In this document: piece after piece, positions 1-7,837 of the stretch | How positions within the stretch are numbered: the stretch's first letter is position 1 | Layout of the letters: every line of letters begins with the position of its first letter | Source of the DNA: Leifsonia sp. TF02-11 | GTDB taxonomy: Bacteria; Actinomycetota; Actinomycetes; Actinomycetales; Microbacteriaceae | Assembly (NCBI RefSeq): GCF_017565305.1 | Contig: NZ_JAGEKP010000004.1 | Span: 1 to 64,000 of the forward strand | DNA length: 64,000 bases | Reading direction: 5' to 3' | Made by a program: the position numbers and the translations under genes | Notes under the pieces: generated by a model | The model's input: only the letters and a program-made list of their open reading frames with translations | Database searches by the model: none | What the model was told of the DNA's origin: nothing

Positions 1-13
1 CCGGGAAACCGGG

Positions 14-760
14 TCAGGCTCCCAACAGCCCCGCAGCGAGTGAACGTTTGATCTCCGCCTCATTCGCTCCGCCGGTCTGAGCTGGGAACCCTCCGTTCGC
101 AAAGACCTGGTTGAGATACGCCACAAAGGACACCTCGGCTTCGGCCACGAACACGCCGTCCGCACACGCATCGGGAAGCCGAACACCATAAGGCTCTCCG
201 CCACTCACGTTCGACTTATGGAGGCGATCGGGCGCCACAGGCAGGACGAAGCGCTCGGCCGTCGCGTCTTCGGCGACGCGCTCCTTCCACGCCTCATACT
301 CGCTCGCCCAATAGTCCTCGATCCGCACGTTCGCATACCTCCCTCCCTCCAGCTCGATGACGAACGGATCCGCCTCAGCCGCCTCGTCCCACTCCGGATG
401 GCTACCTACGAACCAGACATCTCCAACCAGACGCATCCACGACTCGATCACGAGCGGAATCGGCCCCAGCTCAGACTCCAACCAACCGGCAGCCTCGGCC
501 CCTCGCGGGCCAGCCGGACGAAATGGCACAACGAGAGCGCGGTCATCGTCGTTCGAATGAAAGACAAACCCCTGAGCAGTCAAACGCTCAACGATTGCTT
601 CGATATTGAACCTCGCGCGCGCCGCCATCTCATCGCACACAGCACGAGCCTCATCCTCGGCGGCTCCCCCACGCACTGCCGTCCCAAGCTGCCGGAGCTC
701 AACCCACACCTGCGCCCCCTCGCCAGCCCGGTATCGAGCCAGCCAATTCAAAGACGTCAC
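14..760 (-). CDS. Conserved hypothetical protein (248 aa)
   Basis: I do not recognise a function. The protein is soluble, with no signal peptide or membrane helix, rich in Trp, Glu and Ala. It has a charged helical N-terminal third (WVELRQLG near residue 20) and a C-terminal region with SGGEPY and a VAYLNQVFANGGFP stretch that I recall from a widespread bacterial family of unknown function. The start is a GTG at 760. A TATAAT-like hexamer (GATAAT, 774-769) lies 8 nt upstream and there is no clear Shine-Dalgarno, so the mRNA may be nearly leaderless. Its base composition is noticeably less G+C-rich than the rest of the window, which suggests transferred DNA. It stands alone, with no operon partner visible. 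Confidence 0.72.
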   Translation of the reverse strand: MTSLNWLARYRAGEGAQVWVELRQLGTAVRGGAAEDEARAVCDEMAARARFNIEAIVERLTAQGFVFHSNDDDRALVVPFRPAGPRGAEAAGWLESELGPIPLVIESWMRLVGDVWFVGSHPEWDEAAEADPFVIELEGGRYANVRIEDYWASEYEAWKERVAEDATAERFVLPVAPDRLHKSNVSGGEPYGVRLPDACADGVFVAEAEVSFVAYLNQVFANGGFPAQTGGANEAEIKRSLAAGLLGA

Positions 761-1193
761 AACGGGTCATTATCCACAGTGAATACGCAACTCACGAATA
801 CGCACCCACACCACTCGTCTCGATTGTATTAGCGGGATTGCAGGCGCATCCGCCCCTGATAATCCAGCCTGGGTGCCGCCGATGTTGGCACTGACTGGGT
901 ATTTTGACTGCGACGGTAAAGGTCGGGCCTTCCGCCTGGGGTCGTTTTGCGTGCCACGAAGGATGGCTCCTGGTCTGGCCTTTCCTGATGACATTGCAGG
1001 GCTCGACCCCACCAACCCCGCCGCTCAGCTACTGCGGCAGGATCATGACCAAACACTTCGATCGCGCCGCAACCATCATCGCCAACAGAACGCACACAGC
1101 GGTGACGGTTGAATAGGCGACATTGGATTTGCGCAACAAGCGCACTTTGGTCCTACCGCTCACCGTCAAACCCATGTCCACTCGTCATGTGTG
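761..1193. other. Gene-free stretch, possibly a mobile-element remnant
   Basis: No open frame here looks like a real protein. The stretch contains a short frame that opens at ATG 1050 (MTKHFDRAATIIANRTHTAVTVE) and stops at once. It is preceded by about 200 nt of non-coding sequence with several short inverted segments. Together with the transposase fragment at 1663-1814 and the low G+C, I read it as degraded mobile DNA. An IS110-type left end with a truncated transposase start is one possibility, but I cannot show it. Confidence 0.3.
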
Positions 1194-1655
1194 CTACCGA
1201 TTCAGGGTGGGGCCTTCCGATGTCGCGTCGTGGTGCGTCGCTACTGGCGCGACGACTGCGACAAAGAACGAGATCACAAGTGCAAACGCGTAGCCACCCC
1301 ACGCCGAAACACCGTAAGGAGCCGGCTTTCCGGCGTTGATGTCGAGAACAATAAAGCCCACCACAAAAGGCAGAATGATCAGGCCGGCAACCTTTGTTCG
1401 AGCATCCAACGAAGCCATTCTTCGTCGCATCGCCTTGTTCAGCGCGGTTCCGTACAAGGACGGAGCAAACGATCGTGCTCGCCAGAAGACAAGCGCAACA
1501 ATCACCAACGAGAACCACAGCGCCATGCCGACCAGCGCAAGGATCACACCGATTAGTCCCGCGCGAAGCGGAGCGAATAGCAGTGCCCCAACTCCGAGCA
1601 CAATGCTTGCGGCAGCGAGGACACGATACGCCGTGTTGAAGAGACGAAGCGGCAT
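1194..1655 (-). CDS. Small membrane protein of unknown function (153 aa)
   Basis: The start ATG at 1655 was chosen because the same frame upstream runs into a transposase remnant. Four hydrophobic segments are visible: two in the first 60 residues (around LAAASIVLGVGALLF and GVILALVGMALWFSLVIVALVFW), one near residue 95 (LIILPFVVGFIVLDI) and one near residue 125 (GYAFALVISFFVAVVAPV). A basic loop with a run of Arg lies between the second and third. The C-terminus is short and polar. I recognise no family. It sits alone between gene-free DNA and the IS fragment, so it may be cargo of an old insertion. Confidence 0.6.
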   Translation of the reverse strand: MPLRLFNTAYRVLAAASIVLGVGALLFAPLRAGLIGVILALVGMALWFSLVIVALVFWRARSFAPSLYGTALNKAMRRRMASLDARTKVAGLIILPFVVGFIVLDINAGKPAPYGVSAWGGYAFALVISFFVAVVAPVATHHDATSEGPTLNR

Positions 1656-1662
1656 CGGATTC

Positions 1663-1814
1663 GGCCTACTTCTCAATGCATCCACGCATAACTCCCCCAC
1701 CATGTTCCACTTCCCGAACCGCTCCGGTATATCCCGCCAGGGCGCCCCCGTCCGGAACCGCCACGCCATCGCTTCGCTTCCTCTGGTTCGTGCGCTGCCC
1801 TGTTTGAGCACCAT
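1663..1814 (-). pseudogene. IS5-family transposase fragment
   Basis: A frame on the minus strand encodes EAMAWRFRTGAPWRDIPERF, the hallmark N-terminal block of IS5/IS427-type DDE transposases (RTGxPWRDLPxxFG). The fragment runs about 50 residues and then fuses in frame to unrelated sequence. The insertion and DNA-binding part before it and the whole catalytic DDE domain after it are missing, and I see no terminal inverted repeats. This is a dead relic. It lies directly between the membrane protein ending at 1194 and the hydrolase ending at 1889. Confidence 0.75.
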
Positions 1815-1888
1815 TCGCTTGAATCCGTTTGCATCCGCAATTGTCGGCGGACCGGTCTTGGTTTGTTCCAACCGCGAACATCCCCCGC

Positions 1889-2755
1889 CTACGCGAACGC
1901 AGCCAGTATCGGATCCGGTTCCGCGAATAGCAGCGTGTGGCCTCCGTCGACGAGATGCGCCGTCGCGTTCGGGAGGTGCTCGACCATGACCCGCCCGGCC
2001 GACGGCTTCACGTTGCCGTCCTGTTCGCCGTGCCACCAGACGACGGGCGTCGACACGTCCTCCACGCGGAAGCCCCACGCCTGGCAGACGGCGCGAGCGT
2101 CGTCGACCGGGCCGCGGTTTCCGCCGCGGAAGCCGTCGGCCACTGCCGCGAGGGCCTGACGGGTTTCGTCGGGGTGGGTGCGCGCGAACTCGGCGTCGGG
2201 CGAGGATCCGCGGGAGATCAGCGCGAGCGTGCGGTCGATCGCCGCCGGTGTCCGCGCCGTGCTCGAACTCAGCAGAGCGCCGAAGAGGCGGGGCGTGCGG
2301 CGCGCAACCGCGTAGTAGACGCGTGAGGTCGCGGTCTGCGCGGACGCGTCGCGGTACCACGCCTCGGCGTACGGACCCGACCCGGCGCAGACGACGACCG
2401 CCGAAGCCCGGCTGCCGAGTTGCTGCGCTGCTGCGAGGACGAACGCGCCGCCGGCCGAGTGGCCGAGCAGGCCGATCCGGTCGATCCCGAGCTCGTCGAG
2501 CAGCTCGATGACGTCCGCGGGCCAGTCCGCGAGGGGCCGGTCCGGCGCGCGGTCCGAGAGTCCCAGCCCTGGGCGGTCGAGCGAGATCAGGCGGATCCCG
2601 GTACGTTCCGCCGCCTCCTGGAGCGGGGCGCCCGCGAGGCCGGAGCTCGACGATCCGGGGATGAAGAGACACGGGCGGCCCTCCGGCGTGCCGTACTCGT
2701 GCCAGCCGAGCGTCCGTCCGTCCGCCAGGACCGTCGATCGGGGTTCCTCAGTCAT
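1889..2755 (-). CDS. Alpha/beta-fold hydrolase
   Basis: An alpha/beta hydrolase of 288 residues. The sequence shows the oxyanion-side motif FIPGSSSSG, the nucleophile elbow GHSAGG, and a late WWHGEQDG acid region followed by GGH, giving a Ser-Asp-His triad. There is no signal peptide, so it is cytoplasmic. The ATG at 2755 overlaps the stop of the upstream regulator gene by four bases (ATGA), which fixes the start and indicates translational coupling. The physiological substrate cannot be read from the sequence. The coupled regulator is probably its controller. The C-terminus ends abruptly (ILAAFA) next to the IS fragment and could have been slightly altered by that insertion. Confidence 0.85.
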   Translation of the reverse strand: MTEEPRSTVLADGRTLGWHEYGTPEGRPCLFIPGSSSSGLAGAPLQEAAERTGIRLISLDRPGLGLSDRAPDRPLADWPADVIELLDELGIDRIGLLGHSAGGAFVLAAAQQLGSRASAVVVCAGSGPYAEAWYRDASAQTATSRVYYAVARRTPRLFGALLSSSTARTPAAIDRTLALISRGSSPDAEFARTHPDETRQALAAVADGFRGGNRGPVDDARAVCQAWGFRVEDVSTPVVWWHGEQDGNVKPSAGRVMVEHLPNATAHLVDGGHTLLFAEPDPILAAFA

Positions 2756-3216
2756 GCCCATTCCTCCTGCGTGTGCCGCCACTCCTCGAGAAGCTCCGGC
2801 AGCCGCGCCGCCAGGTAGGCGTTGAGCGACGCCGTGCGGGCAAGCAGCTCGCGTTGCTCAACGCCGCCGTCGCCGACCAGCGCGAGCCCTGCGGAGGCCA
2901 GCTCTGCGGCCTCCCGATATGGGGCGGGGTCGAAGCCGCGCGTCTCGTCGAACACGATGCCCACGCGGTCGGCCCGCTCCCCCGCCGCGCGCTGCCGCCG
3001 CACGAGTCCGCGAGACTCCAGCAGCTGGACGCCGGCGACGATCGCCGTGCGACTCGCCTGCAGCGCCGCGGCGAGCTCGTCGATGGTCTGCGCGGGAGGA
3101 TCGCACACGTACAGGTAGCCGGCGATGCGCCCGGTCACCGGGGCCACCCGATAGCGAGCCGCCCAGACCGTGGCTACGCGTTCCGCGTAGGCGAGGCGGT
3201 CCTCGAGCGTGGTCAT
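2752..3216 (-). CDS. GbsR/MarR-type transcriptional regulator
   Basis: A winged-helix regulator of 154 residues. The segment GRIAGYLYVCDPPAQTIDEL, followed by a recognition helix (LQASRTAIVAGVQLLESRGLV), is the arrangement of GbsR-like MarR proteins. The C-terminal half is helical and probably the dimerisation and ligand part. I use the ATG at 3216; an in-frame start at 3246 would add ten residues but lies inside likely promoter sequence. The gene is the first of a two-gene operon with the downstream hydrolase. A perfect inverted repeat lies 32 bp upstream of the start, consistent with autoregulation. Confidence 0.85.
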   Translation of the reverse strand: MTTLEDRLAYAERVATVWAARYRVAPVTGRIAGYLYVCDPPAQTIDELAAALQASRTAIVAGVQLLESRGLVRRQRAAGERADRVGIVFDETRGFDPAPYREAAELASAGLALVGDGGVEQRELLARTASLNAYLAARLPELLEEWRHTQEEWA

Positions 3217-3247
3217 ACGAAGCACTCTACCCCTGAGTTGACCCAAA

Positions 3248-3265
3248 TGACAGTTTTTTCTGTCA
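3248..3265. promoter_or_regulatory. Inverted repeat upstream of the GbsR-like gene
   Basis: TGACAG and CTGTCA form perfect 6-bp arms around a six-T centre, 32 to 49 bp upstream of the regulator's start. The T-rich spacer stands out in this G+C-rich DNA. The position fits an autoregulatory operator. On the minus strand a hexamer TGTCAT inside the right edge and a TAGAGT hexamer 17 bp further down could form a weak promoter overlapping it. Confidence 0.5.
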
Positions 3266-3289
3266 CTTGAGTATTTTCCAGGAATCGCC

Positions 3290-3802
3290 CTACGCCTCCC
3301 ACCCCGCCGCCAGCCGCACCGCCCGCACGAGATCGCCCGGCGCGGCGTTCGAGGAGTCGAGCACGAGGTCGTGGCCCTCGAAGCGGTCGAGGATGGCCGT
3401 GAGCTCCCCCACCCGCTCGAGATGCCACTGCAGGTCGGCCGGGTCGTCGCGATGGCGTGCCCGCAGCCGTCCCGACAGGATTTCCGGCCGTGCAGTCAGC
3501 CGGACGAGCAACAGGCCGCTCGCTCCCAGCGCGTCGACGTACCGTGCGGTCTCCCCCGGGTCCTCGATGACGCCGGCGAGGATGAACCGCCGCGCTCCGG
3601 CCGCGCGGTAGTTGGCGGCGAAGGCACGGAGGTTCTGCAGTTCGAGCTCGTGCGCGAAGGGATCCCCCTGCGGCGGTGGGCTCAGCCGCCGGATCGCGTC
3701 CAGGTCGATCACCGCGTGCGGAAGCGGCTCGGCAGCGCTCAGCGCGTCGGCCAGCGTCGACTTGCCCGCGCCAACAGTTCCGTTGATGAAGACGCTGTCC
3801 AT
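3290..3802 (-). CDS. P-loop kinase/ATPase of unknown substrate
   Basis: A small P-loop protein of 170 residues. The Walker A motif GTVGAGKST lies at residues 7-15, followed by VIDLDAIRR, a typical second-strand acidic motif of small-molecule kinases such as adenylylsulfate- or shikimate-kinase-like proteins. Later, RLTARPEILSGRLRAR looks like an arginine-rich lid. I start it at ATG 3802 rather than 3829, because the motif is then at the normal distance from the N-terminus. It is monocistronic. It probably phosphorylates or nucleotidylates a small molecule; which one cannot be seen. Confidence 0.75.
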   Translation of the reverse strand: MDSVFINGTVGAGKSTLADALSAAEPLPHAVIDLDAIRRLSPPPQGDPFAHELELQNLRAFAANYRAAGARRFILAGVIEDPGETARYVDALGASGLLLVRLTARPEILSGRLRARHRDDPADLQWHLERVGELTAILDRFEGHDLVLDSSNAAPGDLVRAVRLAAGWEA

Positions 3803-3847
3803 CCGGCCATTCTCACAGCTCCGCGTCACTCGTCCGCGGAGGCCGAC

Positions 3848-4468
3848 CTACCGCTGCCGCACCGCATACGTCAGATGCGTCGCCCGCTTGGTCGGAACCA
3901 CCTCGCGCTGCTCCAGCGCGATCCGGGAAGCGTCCACCCCCTCGAACAGCCTCACGCCTGCGCCGAACAGCACCGGGGCGAGCGACACCGTGAACTCGTC
4001 GATCAGGCCGGCGTTCAGGTACTGCAGGATCGTGTCACCGCCTCCGGAGATCCGGACGTCGCGCTCCCCTGCCGCCGCGCGCGCCAGCTCGAGCGCGCCC
4101 TCGATGCCGTCGTTAACGAAGTGGAACTCTGTGCCGCCCGGACGCTGCCAGGGGTCTCGTCGTTCGTGCGTCACCACGTACACGGGCGTGTGGAAGGGTG
4201 CCTCCTCCGGCCACATCTGCTCGCCGGCGTCGAACATCCGCTTGCCCATCACGCTGGTGCCGGTCCGCTCGAAGGTCGCTCGTGCGATGTCGTCGTCCGG
4301 CCCGGTCTCGCCGCCCGAGCCGAGCTTCAGGTTCGAGCGGAAGAACTCCGTGGAGAAGACCCAGTGCTGCAGTTCCATCCACTGCTTCCCCATCAGCTCG
4401 TCCGGGGAGTCGGGTGCGATGTAGCCGTCGAGCGACATCGAGACGGCGAAGTAGACCAGGCCGCTCAT
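3848..4468 (-). CDS. Dihydrofolate reductase-like (RibD C-terminal) protein
   Basis: A 206-residue member of the RibD C-terminal/DHFR-like fold. It shows the family's opening strand VSMSLDGYIA, a central MGKRMFD motif, and ISGGGDTILQYLNAGLIDEF, the usual nucleotide-binding glycine turn followed by the helix. These proteins bind NAD(P)H, but most members have no assigned substrate. The ATG at 4468 overlaps the stop of the SRPBCC gene by four bases, so it is the last gene of an ArsR-SRPBCC-RibD operon. That trio is common in actinobacteria. Confidence 0.88.
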   Translation of the reverse strand: MSGLVYFAVSMSLDGYIAPDSPDELMGKQWMELQHWVFSTEFFRSNLKLGSGGETGPDDDIARATFERTGTSVMGKRMFDAGEQMWPEEAPFHTPVYVVTHERRDPWQRPGGTEFHFVNDGIEGALELARAAAGERDVRISGGGDTILQYLNAGLIDEFTVSLAPVLFGAGVRLFEGVDASRIALEQREVVPTKRATHLTYAVRQR

Positions 4469-4974
4469 CGCTCCCCCACCTCCTGGCTCAGAACGTCGGC
4501 GACATAGCCGGCCAGGTGCGCGAGCGTCTGCCCGCCGGCCTCGACGGCATGGTACGTGTGCACGGCTTCGTCGCGCTGTTCGCGCGTCGGGAAGACCGTG
4601 CGCATTTCGAGCACGGTGGCGTCGCCGTCCTGATCGAAGGTGATCGCCGACTCGAACGCATCGGGGTCGTCGCGGAACGCGCCATGGCGGAAGGTGATCC
4701 GTTCGGGACGGTCGATCGCGGTCCACACGATCCACTCCGAGTAGTCGGTGCCGTCCGGTCCGCGCATCGCGAAGACCCACTCACCGCCGACGCGGAACTC
4801 GAACGCCTCCGTCGTCGTGGTGAACCCCTCCGGCCCCCACCAGTGCGCCAGGTGTCGCGCCTCGGTGAACGCCTCGAACACCAGCTCCCGCGGGGCGTCG
4901 ATGCGACGGGAGATGACGATCTCCCTGTCGGTCGTCGCGCCGGGCGCTGTCGATGCCTGATCCGTCGTACTCAT
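4465..4974 (-). CDS. SRPBCC (AHSA1-like) domain protein
   Basis: A 169-residue START-like protein. The diagnostic opening ISRRIDAPRELVFEAFTEA, followed by HLAHWWGPEGF, is typical of the AHSA1/CalC subfamily, which forms a hydrophobic cavity for small ligands. The last part (TYHAVEAGGQTLAHLAGYV) is the C-terminal amphipathic helix. It starts 3 nt after the upstream ArsR gene and overlaps the downstream RibD-like gene, so it is clearly the middle gene of an operon. It probably responds to or modifies a small molecule under ArsR control; no ligand can be named. Confidence 0.88.
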   Translation of the reverse strand: MSTTDQASTAPGATTDREIVISRRIDAPRELVFEAFTEARHLAHWWGPEGFTTTTEAFEFRVGGEWVFAMRGPDGTDYSEWIVWTAIDRPERITFRHGAFRDDPDAFESAITFDQDGDATVLEMRTVFPTREQRDEAVHTYHAVEAGGQTLAHLAGYVADVLSQEVGER

Positions 4975-4977
4975 CTC

Positions 4978-5322
4978 TCACTGCTCCCCGTGTCGTTCTT
5001 GCTTCAGTTCCTGCACGTACGCGTCGAGGCGGTCGAAACTCTCGTTCCAGAACCGCTCGAAACCGCCCGTCCACTCGTGCACCGCGCGGAGGCCGCCGGC
5101 GTCGAGTCCGTAGACCCGCTGCTTACCTTCCCGGCGATCGCGCACCAGGCCGACCTCCCGCAGCACCCGCAGATGCTTGGAGGCCCCCGGCTGCGGCAGC
5201 CCGAGCTCCAGCGCCAGTTGCGCCACCGGTCGCTCGCCCGTGCGCAACAGCGTCAGGATCTCCCGACGCCGCGGCTCGGCGATCGCGTTGAAGACATCGG
5301 AGGTCGTCGCTGCTCGTGCCAT
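4978..5322 (-). CDS. ArsR-family transcriptional regulator
   Basis: A 114-residue winged-helix repressor. The segment FNAIAEPRRREILTLL, followed by LGLPQPGASKHLRVLREVGL, is the ArsR helix-turn-helix. There is no CxC metal motif, so this is the SRPBCC-linked, non-metal type of ArsR protein. It is the first gene of an operon with the SRPBCC and RibD-like genes. A TATGAT hexamer ends exactly 6 nt before the ATG, so transcription should begin at the start codon itself (leaderless), and a perfect 14-bp palindrome abuts this hexamer. Autorepression is therefore likely. Confidence 0.9.
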   Translation of the reverse strand: MARAATTSDVFNAIAEPRRREILTLLRTGERPVAQLALELGLPQPGASKHLRVLREVGLVRDRREGKQRVYGLDAGGLRAVHEWTGGFERFWNESFDRLDAYVQELKQERHGEQ

Positions 5323-5328
5323 GCGACG

Positions 5329-5348
5329 ATCATATACCCATATGGGTA
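5329..5348 (-). promoter_or_regulatory. Leaderless promoter with palindromic operator for arsR operon
   Basis: TACCCATATGGGTA (5335-5348) is a perfect 14-bp palindrome. Immediately next to it on the minus strand is the -10-like hexamer TATGAT (5334-5329), and six bases later the ArsR start codon. A repressor bound to the palindrome would cover the -35/-10 spacer and block RNA polymerase. The palindrome is rare in composition for this DNA. Confidence 0.65.
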
Positions 5349-5355
5349 CGTGTTG

Positions 5356-6741
5356 TCATCCCCCGGGTGGGCCCGTGCGTCGCCCGCGAAGGATCCCCCA
5401 CAGGATCAGCCCCGCCGTGACGATCAGGCTGGCGAGGCCGAACCACGCCGACCCGATCTGCAGGATGATCGGCACGCTCAAGGCCGTCAGGACACCACCG
5501 CCCAGGATCGGCTCGTAGGTGAGCTGCTTGTAGCCGTATGCGCGCGCGGCGGCGGTCGTGCGGTCCGGATCCGCCATGTCGGCGAGGATGAAGCCCGTTG
5601 CGACGTTCCCCTGCGACTGCCCGTAGTCGGCGACGGCGTGCTCGAACCAGTCGACTCGATGGATGCGCGGACCGAGCCACAGCATCCCGACGACGCTCCA
5701 CGCGAACGCGATCACCGTGAGGATGATCAGGCTCGGGACGTTCGCCCCGAGCGCCGCGAGCGACATCGTCCCGATGGCCGCAGCGATCAGGATGTCGAGG
5801 GCGAGCGTGGTGATGTCGTTCACCGTGCGACGCTCGACGAGCTCCTCCTTGCCCGTCGCGCTGAGCAGCAATTGCACCACGAACCCGCCGATGACGGTGA
5901 ACGGGAACAGCGGGAAGTCGTCGAAAAGGGCGGACCCGAGCGCGTTCGCGCCGAATCGCAACAGCTCGAGGATGAGCAGCCCCAGCGCGATGGCGAGGGC
6001 GATCGCCCCGAAGCTCCTGCTGATCGAGCCGAGGCCGATATCGGCAGGGTTCGTGTCGCCGCTGTTCGGGGCGACGAAGTGCTCTGCGTCGCGCGCGGGA
6101 TGCACGTGCGCCGTCCTGGCAACGGAGATGCGCGGGCTGCGGATGGCGTAGTTGACGAGGATCGAGCCGCCGACGACGCCGGTGATCATGCTGATGGTCG
6201 CCAGCCCGAGCCCGATGTCGACCACCTCCGGTGCGCCCGCACTGTTCAGGATCTCCCCCATGCCGGCGATCGTTCCGTGGCCGCCCGCGAACGACAGCTC
6301 CAGGATGGAGCCGGCCGCGTCGGGCAGTCCGAAGAACGGCTTCAGCACGAACGCGACCGCGAGTGCACCGAGGGCGAACTGGCCGAACGAGAACACGCTG
6401 CCGAGGATGAAGTGCGGCGCCGACTCGCGCCAGAACGTGCGCACCGACGGGAGCCGCTTGCCCAGCATGACTCCCGCGAAGACGATGTTGATCATCAGGC
6501 CGGGGAGGCGCGAGAGCACGTCGGCGATCGGTGCCGGCATGATGCCGGCCGTCCCGGTGAGCGCGCCCAGCACCTGCGGGCCGAGCAGGAGGATGAGGAA
6601 GCCGGCGATGACGCTCACCGGGATGTAGAGGGCGCGCAGGAACCCCGCGTATCGCCGGACGAGCGTTCCGACCAGCAGCGCGATGCCGAGGAAGACGAAC
6701 GACAGCGCGACCCATTGGGCGTCCGAGAAGTCAGCGTTCAC
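5356..6741 (-). CDS. gltS: Sodium/glutamate symporter, GltS-like
   Basis: An integral membrane protein of 461 residues with about twelve hydrophobic segments. Two halves are recognisable: the first carries SFAGGHGTIAGMG, the GHGT signature of GltS-type carriers, and the second carries YGQSQGNVATGFILADM, its counterpart. These reentrant motifs define the ESS family, which imports glutamate with Na+. GltS proteins are usually about 400 residues, so this is somewhat long; the extra part is the loop with HVHPARDAEHFVAPNSGDTN in the middle. It is not obviously in an operon, and its start lies beyond the divergent ArsR region. Confidence 0.85.
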   Translation of the reverse strand: MNADFSDAQWVALSFVFLGIALLVGTLVRRYAGFLRALYIPVSVIAGFLILLLGPQVLGALTGTAGIMPAPIADVLSRLPGLMINIVFAGVMLGKRLPSVRTFWRESAPHFILGSVFSFGQFALGALAVAFVLKPFFGLPDAAGSILELSFAGGHGTIAGMGEILNSAGAPEVVDIGLGLATISMITGVVGGSILVNYAIRSPRISVARTAHVHPARDAEHFVAPNSGDTNPADIGLGSISRSFGAIALAIALGLLILELLRFGANALGSALFDDFPLFPFTVIGGFVVQLLLSATGKEELVERRTVNDITTLALDILIAAAIGTMSLAALGANVPSLIILTVIAFAWSVVGMLWLGPRIHRVDWFEHAVADYGQSQGNVATGFILADMADPDRTTAAARAYGYKQLTYEPILGGGVLTALSVPIILQIGSAWFGLASLIVTAGLILWGILRGRRTGPPGG

Positions 6742-6812
6742 GATCTACTCTCCCGATCGCGCCGCCGCACGCTCCCATCCGAGGGTCTCAGTCCTCGCCC
6801 CCGCTTGTGTCT

Positions 6813-7655
6813 TCAGTCATCCGAGGCCAGGAACGCCTCGTGGTGGTATCCGTCGTCGTTGAGGATCGCGACCGTCGACTCCTCCACCTCGACGAAGGCG
6901 CCGGGGAGGTCGTTGAGGGGCTCGGACACGACCACCTTCGCTTTGTCGCCGAACACGTCCAGCCGGGCGGCGTCGGGATACATCTCCCGCAGCTCCGGGA
7001 TGGCGACCGAGTGGTAGAGGCTCCGGCTGCGGTGTGCCGTGGAATAGCGGAACGCCCAGAGCGTCTCTCCGTCCGACAGCGCGAGCGTGCCCTGCATCGG
7101 GAACCGGATCCCCTTCGACTGGCCGACCTCCTCGACGCGCCGTACCGCCGCGCCCATCGCGGCGATCGGATCGTCCTGCAAGCCCAGCGAGAGCGCGAGG
7201 TAGAAGAACACCTCCGAGTCCGTCGTGCCATGGATCAGCGGGAACAGCGACTCGTCGACCGAGAACACCAGGTCGCGCTTCATCGCGCTGAAGCCGTCGA
7301 GGAAGCCATTGTGCATGAACATCCAGTTCTCGTGACGGAACGGGTGGCAGTTGGTCTGCTGGATCGGCGGTCCGCCGGCCGCGCGCACATGGCCGAAGAA
7401 CAACGGGCTTGCGACCGAGTTCGTCAGCTCCCGCAGGTTCTCGTCGTGCCAGGCCGGCTCGATGGAGTGGAACAGGGCGGGAGCGTCGCCCTTCTTCGAC
7501 CCTTCCGGATACCAGCCGAAACCGAAGCCGTCACCGTTCACGGTCTCCGCTCCCAGCGGCGAGTTCAGCGATTGGGCGACGAGCGAATGCTGTGCGTCCA
7601 GGATCAGGACGGCAGGCTTGAGGGCCTCCCCCGAGTATGCGAGCCATCGACACAT
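6813..7655 (-). CDS. Class II glutamine amidotransferase
   Basis: A stand-alone class II amidotransferase of 280 residues. The start MCRWLAY places the catalytic nucleophile Cys at position 2, exposed after Met removal, which fixes the start at 7655 instead of the longer frame. Further motifs are NGDGFGFGWY, GHVRAAGG and NWMFMHNGFLDG, the glutamine-binding and oxyanion elements of the Ntn fold. The protein resembles the YafJ/EgtC group. EgtC removes glutamate in ergothioneine synthesis, but no other ergothioneine genes are present here, so I do not assign that role. It is cytoplasmic. Confidence 0.87.
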   Translation of the reverse strand: MCRWLAYSGEALKPAVLILDAQHSLVAQSLNSPLGAETVNGDGFGFGWYPEGSKKGDAPALFHSIEPAWHDENLRELTNSVASPLFFGHVRAAGGPPIQQTNCHPFRHENWMFMHNGFLDGFSAMKRDLVFSVDESLFPLIHGTTDSEVFFYLALSLGLQDDPIAAMGAAVRRVEEVGQSKGIRFPMQGTLALSDGETLWAFRYSTAHRSRSLYHSVAIPELREMYPDAARLDVFGDKAKVVVSEPLNDLPGAFVEVEESTVAILNDDGYHHEAFLASDD

Positions 7656-7837
7656 GACGTCCACCTCTCCGGACCGATCGGCTCGATCCGGGAGCACCAT
7701 AACGCGCGGACCACTCCCCTGGGAATGGGTGGGCGCTGTCGTTCGCACAGGGTTTACCCATGGTGATATGTGACACTTGTAGTGCGGAATACCCGTTCCG
7801 CCGTATTCTCCCCACCGCATCGAAACGAGGCCCACCC

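Noticed and set aside
4198-7017. Plus-strand frame of 939 codons over the RibD-SRPBCC-GltS region
   Set aside because: The translation is Arg/Pro-rich, low complexity, and opposes four well-supported genes.
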